Assembly: GCA_019694655.1 (NCBI GenBank)
Contig: JAIBBN010000002.1
Coordinates: 310,001-374,000 of the forward strand
Direction: 5' to 3'
Source of the DNA: Leptospirales bacterium
GTDB taxonomy: Bacteria > Spirochaetota > Leptospiria > Leptospirales > Leptonemataceae
DNA: 64,000 bases
In this document: in pieces, positions 1 to 9,365 of the stretch
Layout of the letters: the number at the start of each line of letters is the position of its first letter
Numbering within the stretch: position 1 is the stretch's first letter
Program-made: the position numbers and the translations under genes
The notes under the pieces: generated by a model
Seen by the model: only the letters and a program-made list of their open reading frames with translations
Database searches by the model: none
Told to the model about the DNA's origin: nothing

Positions 1-2954
1 CGGCGGCGTTTTGCAATGTAGCGATAGACAATCTTCTCTACCGCCTTTTCGATTTGTTCCGTCCGTGAAACCGCCGGCGCCGCTTCTTCGGCCTCGGCTG
101 CCTCTTCATCGTCGGTTTGAATATTCAAGGGCTGCGAGAGCTTTGAACCGTCGCGGTACAAAGCGACAGCTTTGATCATAAGTTGCCAGGAAAGCCAGTA
201 GGCGTTCTTCACATCCTCGACCGACGCCTCCATCGGCAAGTTGATCGTTTTAGATATGGCGCCCGAGAGAAAGGGCTGTGCGGCCGCCATCATTCGCACA
301 TGCGCCTCCCATTTCAGAAAGCGTTTGCCATAGCGACCACAGCGGTTGGCGCAATCGAAGACCGGATAGTGTTCTTCGCGCAGGTAGGGAGCTCCCTCAA
401 TAGTCATGGTTCCGCAAACAAAGTCATTGGCTTTGCGAATTTCTTCTCGGCTGAATCCCAGGCGCTCCAGCAGGTTGAAGTCAGCCTGGTCCGCTTCGGC
501 GCCAAAACCAAGCTTCCCCTTGACGAAATCTTCGCCGAGCACGAAGCGATTGAAGACAAAGCTGATATCAAAGGCCGTTCCCAGCGCCGCCTCAATGGCA
601 TCCAGCGATGCATCGGTAAAACCCTTTGCACGCAATGTTTCGTGATTGATGCCAGGTGCGTTACGCAGCGTACCGTGACCGACGCAATACTTTACAATCT
701 CCTCCGCTTGCATCGCGTCGTAGCCAAGACGAAGGAGCGCCGGCGGAATCGAGCCATTGATGATCTTGAAATAGCCGCCGCCCGCCAGCTTCTTGTATTT
801 TACCAGGGCAAAATCCGGCTCAATGCCGGTGGTATCGCAGTCCATTACCAGGCCAATGGTGCCAGTAGGCGCCAGCACTGTTACCTGAGCATTGCGATAG
901 CCGTGTTGCTCGCCCATGTGCAAGGCGCGGTCCGATTCCTCTCGCGCCGCTTTCAGCAAATACTCCGGGCAGTACTGAGGATTGATTGCCACCGGCGCAA
1001 CGCTCAACCCTTCGTAGTCCGCCGTTGGCGCGCCATAAGCAGCGCGGCGGTGGTTGCGTATTACACGCAGCATACTCTCGCGATTGCGGGTGAAGCCGGG
1101 AAAAGAACCCAGCTTTCGGGCCATCTCGGCGCTGGTGGCAAAGGCGTTCATATGCATGATCGCCGTAAGGGCGCCGGACCAGGCGCGCGCCTCTTCCGAA
1201 TCATAGGCGATGCCAAGTACCATCAGCAGGGATCCAAGGTTAGCATAACCCAGACCCAGCGTGCGAAAAACATAAGAAAGCTCCGCAATGCGCGCCGAGG
1301 GATACTGCGCCATTGTCACCGATACTTCCAGTGTAATAGTCAGAATGCGCGTTGTATGACGGTAGCCCAGATCATCGAATTGACTGCTTTCCTGATTCAG
1401 GAATTTCAACAGGTTCATAGAGGCCAGGTTACAGGCCGTATCATCCAGAAACATGTACTCCGAACAAGGATTGGAAGCATTGATGCGTCCATCTGCGGGG
1501 CAGGTATGCCACTCATTGATGGTTGAATCATACTGTACGCCGGGATCTGCCGATTGCCATGCGGCGTAGGAAATATCTTCCCATAGTTCGCGAGCCTTGA
1601 GGGTCCGGTGCGGACGCGGCAGCCGGTTTTCTGCGAGACTGCGCTCCCGCTCAGTCCGCCAGTAAAGCGACCAATCGGCATCGCTTTCCACGGCGCGCAT
1701 GAAGTCGTTTGTAATGCGTACGGAGTTATTCGAATTCTGTCCGGATACTGTGGAATAGGCGCGCGACTGCCAGTCCGTAGTAAGCTCTTCAAAAAGAATG
1801 GAAGTATATCCCTGACGCGCCAGATCGATGACGCGACGAATGTAGTTGTCCGGAATCTCGACCCGGCGCGCTTCCTTGATTGCTTTCTTAAGTTCGCTAT
1901 TGTGCGCCGGATCAAATCTCTTTTCCGGATCTTCGCCCTGCTGGGCAGCGTGCATGACGGCATTCAAACAGCGATTGGCCAGGCGCGAACCGGCAACCAT
2001 CGCTACGACCTTTTGCTCTTCCGCTGCCTTCCAATGGATGAACTCATGAATGTCTGGATGGTCCATATCCAGACTGACCATTTTTGCAGCACGACGCGTG
2101 GTTCCGCCGGATTTGATGGCGCCTGCCGCTCGATCTCCGATTTTCAGAAAACTCATCAATCCGGAACTCTTGCCGCCGCCCGATAGCGGTTCGCCTTCGC
2201 CGCGCAAATTGGAAAAGTTTGTGCCGGTTCCGCTGCCATACTTGAACAGACGGGCTTCGCGAACCCAGAGGTCCATGATCCCGCCTTCATTCACCAGATC
2301 GTCCTGAATCGACTGAATGAAACAGGCGTGTGGCTGAGGATGCTCGTATGCCGACATCGAACGTGTCAGAATTCCCGTCCGCGGATCTACGTAATAGTGA
2401 CCCTGGCCGTTGCCATCGATTCCGTAGGCCCAGTGCAAGCCAGTATTGAACCACTGCGGCGAATTAGGGGCGGCAATTTGTGCGGCCAGGATATAGCAGA
2501 GCTCTTCGTAATAAGCGCGGACATCGGTCTCGCTATCGAAGTAGCCGTGCTTGAAGGCCCAGTACGCCCAGCAACCGGCAAGGCGATGAAAAACCTGGCG
2601 GGCGCTTGTCTCACCGCCATAGCGCTCTTCCGGCGGCAGCTGCTCCAGAGCTTCGCTATCTGGAACCCGGCGCCACAACCACTCCGGCACACCGTCCTCT
2701 GCAACCGGACGGGTTCGCGAAGGGACGCCAGCCTTGCGAAAATACTTCTGAGCAATGATATCAACGGCAACTTGCGACCAGGCCTCGGGAGCATCCACGG
2801 CCGGCGCCTCAAATACGACTTTCCCGTCCGGATTTACGATTCGCGAAACGCGCGTAGCCCAGGGCAAAAGCTCCCAGACGGCCGTATTTTCGTGGGCGGC
2901 GCCAATCACCCCGCGATCTTCCAGGCTTGATGTGTAATAGCGTTTGATGCGCAT
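1..2954 (-). CDS. nrdJ: Adenosylcobalamin-dependent (class II) ribonucleotide reductase, N-terminal part
   Basis: Reduces ribonucleotides to deoxyribonucleotides with a B12-derived thiyl radical, independently of oxygen. Reading the minus strand gives 984 uninterrupted codons before the window ends, so the C-terminus is missing. The sequence begins [10 protein letters not shown]. It carries the family signatures [20 protein letters not shown] (about residue 225), [30 protein letters not shown] and [20 protein letters not shown]. This arrangement is that of the large NrdJ proteins (over 1,100 residues) rather than of class I or III enzymes. The ATG at 2954 is preceded by GGGAGA, which supports this start. 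The last visible part is an Ala/Glu-rich linker that normally precedes the cysteine-containing tail. The upstream 424 bases hold no gene. Confidence 0.95.
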   Translation of the reverse strand, partial: MRIKRYYTSSLEDRGVIGAAHENTAVWELLPWATRVSRIVNPDGKVVFEAPAVDAPEAWSQVAVDIIAQKYFRKAGVPSRTRPVAEDGVPEWLWRRVPDSEALEQLPPEERYGGETSARQVFHRLAGCWAYWAFKHGYFDSETDVRAYYEELCYILAAQIAAPNSPQWFNTGLHWAYGIDGNGQGHYYVDPRTGILTRSMSAYEHPQPHACFIQSIQDDLVNEGGIMDLWVREARLFKYGSGTGTNFSNLRGEGEPLSGGGKSSGLMSFLKIGDRAAGAIKSGGTTRRAAKMVSLDMDHPDIHEFIHWKAAEEQKVVAMVAGSRLANRCLNAVMHAAQQGEDPEKRFDPAHNSELKKAIKEARRVEIPDNYIRRVIDLARQGYTSILFEELTTDWQSRAYSTVSGQNSNNSVRITNDFMRAVESDADWSLYWRTERERSLAENRLPRPHRTLKARELWEDISYAAWQSADPGVQYDSTINEWHTCPADGRINASNPCSEYMFLDDTACNLASMNLLKFLNQESSQFDDLGYRHTTRILTITLEVSVTMAQYPSARIAELSYVFRTLGLGYANLGSLLMVLGIAYDSEEARAWSGALTAIMHMNAFATSAEMARKLGSFPGFTRNRESMLRVIRNHRRAAYGAPTADYEGLSVAPVAINPQYCPEYLLKAAREESDRALHMGEQHGYRNAQVTVLAPTGTIGLVMDCDTTGIEPDFALVKYKKLAGGGYFKIINGSIPPALLRLGYDAMQAEEIVKYCVGHGTLRNAPGINHETLRAKGFTDASLDAIEAALGTAFDISFVFNRFVLGEDFVKGKLGFGAEADQADFNLLERLGFSREEIRKANDFVCGTMTIEGAPYLREEHYPVFDCANRCGRYGKRFLKWEAHVRMMAAAQPFLSGAISKTINLPMEASVEDVKNAYWLSWQLMIKAVALYRDGSKLSQPLNIQTDDEEAAEAEEAAPAVSRTEQIEKAVEKIVYRYIAKRR

Positions 2955-3378
2955 CGTTATCTCCCGGACCAATCAGGAAGCAGAGGTTTACTATACATAG
3001 AACGGGCTTTCCCGTCGAATTGTAAAGAGGATTCCAGCGAAAAATTCAATCTGCGCCCGCAGTCCCCGCATTGCGGCGGCGCCGATCTTATGTCGCTCTG
3101 CTATCTGCCAGCGGCCCTTCCTCCTCAGAAATCGTTCCTCGCGGCTGCTTAATTATGTCACATTGACTCGGCCAGAATCAGCGTCATTCTTCAGTCGGGT
3201 CAACAGAAATTGGCCGACCGTTGCGCTGAAACTGATCCGGGTCCGCTCACTGCACAGTTGTGGCTCGTCGCGGGGAGGGCACGCTTGTCGCTCCGACCTG
3301 GATGGTCAACCTTCTCAGCGATGGCAAAGCCAGTTCCGCTGGGAAAAAAAAGGGTACCTCCTGGCCGGCGTTCCCGCT
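2955..3378. other. Long leader/intergenic region upstream of nrdJ
   Basis: This 424-base gap lies between nrdJ and the next minus-strand gene. No convincing ORF is visible on either strand. I looked for the conserved elements of a cobalamin riboswitch on the minus strand, because nrdJ needs B12, and did not find a clear match. A perfect short inverted repeat, ACGGG-CTTT-CCCGT, lies at 3002-3015. A possible minus-strand -10 element, TATAGT, lies at 2990-2995, without a good -35 partner. Confidence 0.5.
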
Positions 3379-4386
3379 TCAGCGCTGCTGGACGGGATTG
3401 CCGCCGCCATCCCGCTCCACACGTGCGTGAATAGCCGTGTATTCCGCGGAGCTGGGGCCAAAGGCCAGCAGGGCATATTTCAGTAGATGTTCGTTCTTTC
3501 TTCTTCTATATTCATCGCTCATGCGTAGATCCTGCATGCGGTGGGCAAGGGTCTCATTGCGGCGATAGCAGGCAGCGAGCAGTCGATGCGCTTCCGGGTC
3601 CTGGGCGTGTTCCGGACGAATCTTGAGATAGCGCTCCAGCACATCCTGACAGGCGCTGAAATTCTGAAGCCGAAATTGAAGTTTGACGTAGTTGCGGTAA
3701 ACCAGACTCAGCAATTCCTTAAAGGGCGCCGAAGTGGCAACCTCCGGATTGCCCACGGCATCCAGCTCGTTAATCGCCTTAACGAGGTGCGCCACAGCCT
3801 GCATTCTGGCACGATTGCGAATCTGTGCTTCGCGCCGCCGAATCGCCTCCTCGTAGTCCAGCCTTTGCCAGCCGCCCTGGGGACGACTTGCCTCCAGACG
3901 AACGCGTTCCTGGCCGGCCTCTCGCTCGGCAAGATTCAGCAGATTCTGCGCGTCCCGCAATGATCCGCGCGCTCGCTCCACTCGGCGCATGGATGCACCC
4001 GCGCTAACTTCATCTATGACGCGCAATTCCGGGAATAGATTGGAAATGTCCTGATCGATCCAGCCCGAGTCGGCCTGGCTTCCATCCTCGCGGATCCCGG
4101 AGCTTTCTGGATGATGATCGAATGCCGTTTCTGCCAGACGATCCTCAGCGGCTCGCTGCTCTGTACTCCCGCTCGCTCCAGTACCGAAGAAAAAATTCGA
4201 ATCGGACTCATCAAAGCGGTCGGAAACGGCCTGGGCGCGCGCCCCGGAAGGGCCGGCAAGGCCAAAGACCAGAGTGCAATAGACAAGCGCCAGGCGCCGA
4301 CCGCTTTGCCATGCTTTGCTTGTTAAGGCGGGCTGAGAACATTTGCTGACCCCGGAAAGAAGTCGGCAAGGAGACGATGAGGCCAT
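3379..4386 (-). CDS. Exported protein of unknown function with helical, TPR-like C-terminal half
   Basis: A 335-residue protein I do not recognise. The N-terminus has an unusually long n-region, then a hydrophobic segment (about residues 32-48) ending GARAQA, which looks like a signal peptide cleaved near residue 52. Residues 55-110 are acidic and low in structure. From about 125 to the end the sequence is charged and helical, and 215-300 reads like two or three TPR-type helix pairs (KELLSLVYRNYVKLQF, CQDVLERYLKIRPEH). The ATG at 4386 is the only in-frame start I found ahead of the hydrophobic segment. It overlaps the start of lysA on the other strand by 2 bases, so the two are divergent from almost the same point. 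Confidence 0.7.
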   Translation of the reverse strand: MASSSPCRLLSGVSKCSQPALTSKAWQSGRRLALVYCTLVFGLAGPSGARAQAVSDRFDESDSNFFFGTGASGSTEQRAAEDRLAETAFDHHPESSGIREDGSQADSGWIDQDISNLFPELRVIDEVSAGASMRRVERARGSLRDAQNLLNLAEREAGQERVRLEASRPQGGWQRLDYEEAIRRREAQIRNRARMQAVAHLVKAINELDAVGNPEVATSAPFKELLSLVYRNYVKLQFRLQNFSACQDVLERYLKIRPEHAQDPEAHRLLAACYRRNETLAHRMQDLRMSDEYRRRKNEHLLKYALLAFGPSSAEYTAIHARVERDGGGNPVQQR

Positions 4387-5698
4387 GGATATAGAGTCGG
4401 CAGACAGAGCGATGGCATTAACCGGAAGCCTGCCCGGGCCGCTGGCCTATTCAGGAGAGCATTTGCACTTTGGCGGATTGCCCGTAGCTGACCTTGCCGC
4501 TGCTTTTGGCACTCCGCTCTATGTTTACTCTGCTGCCTATCTCAAGGAACGTCTGGAATCCTACCGGCGCGGCCTGCGCGGCCGCAAACATCTATTGTGC
4601 TATTCGGTGAAAGCCAATAGCAACCTGGCAATCTTGCGACAGGTGGCCGGAGCGGGGGCCGGCGCAGATATTGTCAGCGGCGGCGAGTTGTATCGCTGCT
4701 TGCAGGCTGGTATGCCGCCCGAGCGTATCGTATTTGCCGGCGTTGGCAAAACGGAGCGCGAGATCGCCGAGGCGCTCAAGGCTGGCATCCTGCTATTCAG
4801 CGTTGAGTCGGTAGCCGAAATGGAGTCGATCCAGCGTTGCGCTGAGACCCTTGGTGCGCGCGCCCGGATCAGCATTCGGGTGAATCCCGACGTAGACGCC
4901 GCCACCCATCCCTACATCAGTACCGGTCTCAAAGAGAATAAATTCGGCATTTCACATCAAGCAGCGCGCGAGGTATACGCCCTGAGCCGGCAAATGCCGG
5001 CGTTACAGGCCAGCGGCATTGGCTTTCACATTGGTTCGCAAATGCTTGAATCGAGCGGGGTGCGCGATGCCTCTGCTGTTCTCTGCGCTCTGATCGAGCG
5101 GCTGAGATCAGATGGCTTTTCCTTCGAACACATCAGTATTGGCGGCGGCCTCGGCATTCGCTATGGGGCGGAGCAAGCGCCCGAACCTGCGGACTTTGCA
5201 GCCGAGGCAGCCGCCGCTCTGCCTTATCCGGATGCTACCCTCTGTCTGGAACCTGGCAGAAGCGTGGTTGGCAATGCTGGGATCCTGTTGACCAGGGTTC
5301 TTTACGCGAAGGAACAAGCCGACCGCCGATTTCTGATCGTTGACGCCGCCATGAACGATCTGATTCGTCCGGCGCTCTACCAGGCGGAACATGCCATTGT
5401 CAGCGAAAAATTGCAGGAGGCCGAGCAGGCGCAGCGCTGGGATATTGTCGGTCCAATTTGTGAGAGCGCTGATTTTCTAGGTCGCAACCGCTTGCTGAGC
5501 GCCGCGGCCGATGATCTACTCTGTATCTGCTCAGCCGGGGCTTATGGATTTACCATGGCCTCCAACTACAATTCCCGGCCTCGTCCGGCGGAGGCGCTGG
5601 TCGTCCCGGACAGCGAAGGGCGGCCCAGAGCCCTGGTGGTGCGCGATCGAGAGAATTACGAGGATCTGATCTATGGTGAAAATACAGGGGAAGATTGA
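4385..5698 (+). CDS. lysA: Diaminopimelate decarboxylase
   Basis: PLP enzyme that decarboxylates meso-diaminopimelate to L-lysine, the last step of lysine synthesis (cytoplasm). The 437-residue protein has a fold-type III alanine-racemase-like barrel. The PLP lysine lies in YSVKANSN (about K76). The glycine-rich phosphate loop is GGGLGIRYG, followed by EPGRSVVGNAG. The second-subunit active-site motif is GPICESADFLG, and the C-terminal signature is AYGFTMASNYNSRPRP. ATG 4385 is chosen because AAGGAG lies 11 bases upstream. The in-frame codons before it add 14 residues unlike the family. An unknown exported protein follows after about 36 bases. Confidence 0.95.
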   Translation: MDIESADRAMALTGSLPGPLAYSGEHLHFGGLPVADLAAAFGTPLYVYSAAYLKERLESYRRGLRGRKHLLCYSVKANSNLAILRQVAGAGAGADIVSGGELYRCLQAGMPPERIVFAGVGKTEREIAEALKAGILLFSVESVAEMESIQRCAETLGARARISIRVNPDVDAATHPYISTGLKENKFGISHQAAREVYALSRQMPALQASGIGFHIGSQMLESSGVRDASAVLCALIERLRSDGFSFEHISIGGGLGIRYGAEQAPEPADFAAEAAAALPYPDATLCLEPGRSVVGNAGILLTRVLYAKEQADRRFLIVDAAMNDLIRPALYQAEHAIVSEKLQEAEQAQRWDIVGPICESADFLGRNRLLSAAADDLLCICSAGAYGFTMASNYNSRPRPAEALVVPDSEGRPRALVVRDRENYEDLIYGENTGED

Positions 5699-5734
5699 GC
5701 TCCCGGACGCCGATATTGTACCCGGCGATTGACC

Positions 5735-6799
5735 ATGACAGGCACGTTGCTCAAATCAGGCCGCCGCGGCCGGCGTCGCGGATCGGTCGTTCTCTTGCTT
5801 GTACTGCTGCTGACATTGCCTGGCGTCGCCCTTCTTGCTCAATCGCCAGACCTGACCAACATGGGCGTGTTGCTGGAACAGAACCGCGGCGACATTCGCT
5901 TTTTTGACATCGCTCTTTCCAACATGAGCGACAAGAATCCCGACGGTTCGCCCAACTCCCTGCGCGCCGAGCTAATCGAACAGTACCGCGCCGCGCTGAC
6001 GCACGACTTTTACGCCAACCTGTGGTACCTGCAGGGACAGTACGGGCGAACACACCGCGAACTAAAGGAATCTCAGAACCAGCTGCAACAGGCGTACCGC
6101 AAAATCCTGGAGCGTTACCTGGAAACAACCTGGGCGCTGCTTGAGGAAAGCGCCCCGCTCATCGTCCGCTCTCGCGACCAAAGCGCTCGCGCTTTGCTGC
6201 GTCTTGGTTTTCGCGATCTGGAAACGACCCGACTGTTTCACGTGCGCGGGTCCAACATCCATCCCCGCTTGCACACCAATCAGATCCAGTACTATCGCGA
6301 GGGGCTCAAGCGAATTCGCCGCGCCCGTCGCTTTGCGCTGCTGGCGTTGGTTGAGGCCAAGTTGCCGCGCGAAGAACGACCGCAGTACCAGCTGGTTACC
6401 TACGATGACGTGCGCAATCCTGAGCCTGGCGAGCAAGACAATGACTTCCAGCGGGTGCTCAAGCTGTTGATCAATATGACCGGCCGCCGATTGATTCCGG
6501 ATGCCATTACCACTCGCAACCTTGCGCAGCCGGCCGAACTCAAGCTTCTTGAAATCCATCAGGACAATTACAATCGCCTGATCAGCGATCGCCGTTCAAT
6601 CTGGATGGAGGAGAGCGCCAAGCTCAATACAGACTCTTTCTACGAAGCTTATTCCTTGCCGCGACGTAACAGTCAAAACAAGGATGAAGTGCCGCGCGCA
6701 GAATCGGATCCGCGGCAACCGTCCGGCGCCGGCCAGAATCCAGGGCCTGGCGCTGCGCCGCAACCGGCTGGCGCTGCACCGGCCGGAAACGCCGGCTGA
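5735..6799 (+). CDS. Exported protein of unknown function, downstream of lysA
   Basis: About 354 residues, not recognised. The N-terminus is strongly basic (GRRGRRRG), then has a leucine-rich hydrophobic stretch ending in LLAQS, a typical signal peptide cleaved near residue 37. The mature part is almost all charged helix with many Arg/Glu/Gln and conserved-looking aromatic patches (HDFYANLWYLQGQYGR, HQDNYNRLISDRRSIWMEE). The last 40 residues are a Pro/Ala/Gly low-complexity tail. An in-frame TTG at 5729 is an alternative start, and no strong ribosome site is visible for either. It is probably periplasmic. Its position after lysA, with the other exported unknown on lysA's far side, suggests a lineage-specific cluster. 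Confidence 0.7.
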   Translation: MTGTLLKSGRRGRRRGSVVLLLVLLLTLPGVALLAQSPDLTNMGVLLEQNRGDIRFFDIALSNMSDKNPDGSPNSLRAELIEQYRAALTHDFYANLWYLQGQYGRTHRELKESQNQLQQAYRKILERYLETTWALLEESAPLIVRSRDQSARALLRLGFRDLETTRLFHVRGSNIHPRLHTNQIQYYREGLKRIRRARRFALLALVEAKLPREERPQYQLVTYDDVRNPEPGEQDNDFQRVLKLLINMTGRRLIPDAITTRNLAQPAELKLLEIHQDNYNRLISDRRSIWMEESAKLNTDSFYEAYSLPRRNSQNKDEVPRAESDPRQPSGAGQNPGPGAAPQPAGAAPAGNAG

Positions 6800-6808
6800 G
6801 CGTCGCTC

Positions 6809-7171
6809 CTATTTTTTCTCCGGCGGGCGTCCCAGCAGCATGTTCAACCCTTGCTCTACGATGCTGGTGCTGTTCTGGGCGGCTTTACGCGCCGCTTGTT
6901 CAATGATCTCGCCGCTGAGCGCCGAACCCATCGCTTCCTTAAATCCCTCGCGCACCTCGTCCCGAAAATCGGGCTTCAATTCGCGCCCGGCTTCGATAAC
7001 TCCCTCGCGCAATCGCGCCTTCATCAATTCCGCAAGTTCGTCAATCTCCTGGTAGAGCCTGGCCTTCAGGCTGGCGCGGAAGAGCAGGTAGCTTCCAAGC
7101 AGCGTAAAGCAACTTGCCAGAATGGCCGAGCCGACGCCGGACAGGATAATTGTCAGTGTCATATTATCCAT
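6809..7171 (-). CDS. Small single-span membrane protein with long cytoplasmic-type helix
   Basis: A 120-residue protein of unknown function. Residues 5-30 form one hydrophobic segment (LTIILSGVGSAILASCFTLL). The remainder is amphipathic and charged, with the periodicity of a membrane-anchored helical tail (EIDELAELMKARLREGV, EEIIEQ-type repeats). Its start overlaps the stop of the helicase gene by 8 bases, so translation is probably coupled. It converges on the exported-protein gene that ends at 6799, leaving only 9 bases between the stops. The sequence AGGA a few bases before the ATG can serve as ribosome site. Confidence 0.7.
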   Translation of the reverse strand: MDNMTLTIILSGVGSAILASCFTLLGSYLLFRASLKARLYQEIDELAELMKARLREGVIEAGRELKPDFRDEVREGFKEAMGSALSGEIIEQAARKAAQNSTSIVEQGLNMLLGRPPEKK

Positions 7172-9260
7172 TTCCTATTTCTCCCTCAGTCGCGCCGGGC
7201 GCCGAAGCGATAGTTTGCAATCCGGACAGGAAGTCCGTCAACGCGTTTTGGGAGTCCGGCGGCTGGGCCTCGCGTACCAGCCATTCTGGCTCGTCTTCCG
7301 GCAGCTCATCAAGGAAACGACAGGGGTTCTGAATTTGCGCTTCGCCGAAGCGACGTCGCGAGGCCGCGTAGCTGAGATAGAGTCGTTGCCGCGCGCGAGT
7401 CATGCCAACGTAGAACAGACGACGCTCCTCGGAAAGCGCCTCCTCCGGATCGCTGGACTCTTCGAGACTGCGCTGCGCGGGAATCACGCCCTCCTCCAGT
7501 CCAGTGAGGAATACTACCGGAAATTCAAGGCCCTTGGAAAGGTGCAGGGTCAATAGCTGAACGCGACCACGCGGGCTCTCCTCGTCTTGATCTGCGGCCA
7601 GCAGGCTGATGCGCGCCAAAAAATCGAAAATGCGCGGCGGCGTCGATTCCTCCCAGTTGTCCTCCAGAAACGAGAGCATATTGACCAGTTCGGAAAGATT
7701 CAACAAACGCGCCCGAACGGCGGAATCATTGTCGCCCTCGCGGCGGAACTCTGCCTCAAAATTCAGATCGCGAATCATATCGGCCAGCGCGGGCGCCAGG
7801 CGGCGGGCCTCGGCAAAACGACGGCGCTGTCGGCCCAGCAGCTCTTGAAATTCATACAGGGCGGCTACGACGTCCGCGCGTAGTCCGGGCACTAGAGCGG
7901 GTTCGGCCACGATGCGTTCCAGGGCTTGTTGAATATCGACCTTCTGCTGTTGCGCTGCCATCCACGCTCCGATCTTGCCGATTGCCGCCTCGCCAATGCC
8001 CCGCCGCGGACGATTGATGATGCGCAGCACGGCCGTTTCATCGCGAGGGTTGGCGATAGCTCTCAGGTAGGCAATGATGTCTTTTACCTCTCGTCGATCA
8101 AAGAACCGGTAGCCGCCTACTACATGATGTGGGATGCTACGCGTACGCAGCTCTTGCTCGAATGCTCGCGATTGAAAGTTAGTTCGAAATAGTATTGCAA
8201 AGTCCCCGGGCTGACGACCGCCGCGCAGCGTTTGATGGCGGATTTCTTCCGCCACCAGCGCCGCTTCGCGCTGTTCATCTTGCGCCTGCAGTCCATGCAA
8301 GCGTTCGCCTTCGCCAAGCGCGGCGCGCAAGACCTTGCCGGTGCGTACCGCATTGTTCTGGATTACGGCATTTGCCGCGCGTAAAATGCGCGCCGTAGAG
8401 CGATAGTTCGTCTCCAGCTTGATAATGCGCGCGCCGCTGAAGTGTCGATGGAAATTGAGCATCAAATCGACGCGAGCGCCGCGCCAGCCATAGATGGATT
8501 GGTCATCATCGCCAACCACGCAAAGATTCTTTTCAGCGCCGATCAGCTGTTTGAGCAGCTCAAACTGGACGGCATTGGTATCCTGAAACTCGTCGATCAA
8601 AAAATGCTTCCAGCGTCGACGGTACTTGTCGCGCATAGATTTACTGCCGCTCAGTAGTTTGAGCGGCAGTAAAATCAAATCGTCAAAATCTACTGCATTC
8701 AAATCGCGAAGCGATTCGGCATAGCGGCCGCAGATTTCTTCGAACAACGCTCCGCTCTGTGCAAAGCCCTGCCGCTCGGCAAAATCGCCAGCGGATAGTC
8801 CGCTGTTCTTAAACAGGGAGATCTTCCAGAGAATGCCATCGTTACGGATGTCCTCCACATCAAGCTTCAGAGATCTATAGATCTCCGCCATCACATTGCG
8901 CAAGTCATCCGGTCCAAGGATTGAGAAGGGCGCGCGATAGCCAGACAGCTGATCAATCTCCAGTTGTAAGATACGATTGCCCAGCGAGTGAAAAGTAGAC
9001 ATCACAATTCCACGACTCTTTTGTCGCGGCAGCAATTGTTGCAGGCGCTGCTTCATTTCGCGCGCGCTCTTGTTTGTGAATGTTACCGCGACGATAGACG
9101 CTGGCGCCATGCCAGATTCAATCATCCGCACAATGCGACGGGTGATCACCGTCGTCTTGCCGGAGCCGGCGCCAGCGAGTATCAGAACCGGACCGTGGAG
9201 GGCGGAGGCGGCGGCCTCCTGCTCGGGATTGAGGGCTGCTCGAGACACGGCAAGCGACAT
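7164..9260 (-). CDS. UvrD/PcrA/Rep-family ATP-dependent 3'-5' DNA helicase
   Basis: Superfamily 1A helicase for repair or replication restart. The 698-residue protein carries the ordered motifs: the Q-motif region LNPEQEAAA, Walker A AGAGSGKTT (near residue 32), TFTNKSAREM (Ia), DEFQDTN (II), GDDDQSIYGWRGA (III), ETNYRST (IV), TLHLSKGLEFPVVF (V) and FYVGMTRARQRLYLSYA (VI). The ATG at 9260 gives MSLAVSRAALNPEQ, matching the usual N-terminus. Codons further upstream read as non-family sequence. Length and motif spacing suit Rep/PcrA. I cannot choose between them, so I leave the symbol blank. The small membrane-protein gene follows with an 8-base overlap. Confidence 0.92.
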   Translation of the reverse strand: MSLAVSRAALNPEQEAAASALHGPVLILAGAGSGKTTVITRRIVRMIESGMAPASIVAVTFTNKSAREMKQRLQQLLPRQKSRGIVMSTFHSLGNRILQLEIDQLSGYRAPFSILGPDDLRNVMAEIYRSLKLDVEDIRNDGILWKISLFKNSGLSAGDFAERQGFAQSGALFEEICGRYAESLRDLNAVDFDDLILLPLKLLSGSKSMRDKYRRRWKHFLIDEFQDTNAVQFELLKQLIGAEKNLCVVGDDDQSIYGWRGARVDLMLNFHRHFSGARIIKLETNYRSTARILRAANAVIQNNAVRTGKVLRAALGEGERLHGLQAQDEQREAALVAEEIRHQTLRGGRQPGDFAILFRTNFQSRAFEQELRTRSIPHHVVGGYRFFDRREVKDIIAYLRAIANPRDETAVLRIINRPRRGIGEAAIGKIGAWMAAQQQKVDIQQALERIVAEPALVPGLRADVVAALYEFQELLGRQRRRFAEARRLAPALADMIRDLNFEAEFRREGDNDSAVRARLLNLSELVNMLSFLEDNWEESTPPRIFDFLARISLLAADQDEESPRGRVQLLTLHLSKGLEFPVVFLTGLEEGVIPAQRSLEESSDPEEALSEERRLFYVGMTRARQRLYLSYAASRRRFGEAQIQNPCRFLDELPEDEPEWLVREAQPPDSQNALTDFLSGLQTIASAPGATEGEIGNG

Positions 9261-9365
9261 AAGCAGCCTGCGGGCCTGAGCCGGCAAGCGATTCCGCCAG
9301 TACAGCGGCCGATTGAATTGGCGGCCGCGCTTGACCGGCAGCCGCCACGCACGGCAGCGTCTGAT

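Noticed and set aside
183-1526. A 447-residue plus-strand ORF
   Set aside because: It is antisense to the ribonucleotide reductase. The minus-strand reading contains many invariant family motifs without a stop, so the plus-strand frame is a by-product of codon bias.
2955-3378. Cobalamin riboswitch before nrdJ
   Set aside because: Scattered similarity to a riboswitch core (GC-rich stems and a CACAACTGT stretch on the minus strand) lacks the conserved B12-box order and spacing. A covariance-model search would decide.
3163-3486. Plus-strand ORF in the leader region
   Set aside because: Its second half is antisense to the exported-protein gene, and the sequence is Arg/Ser-rich, without a ribosome site.
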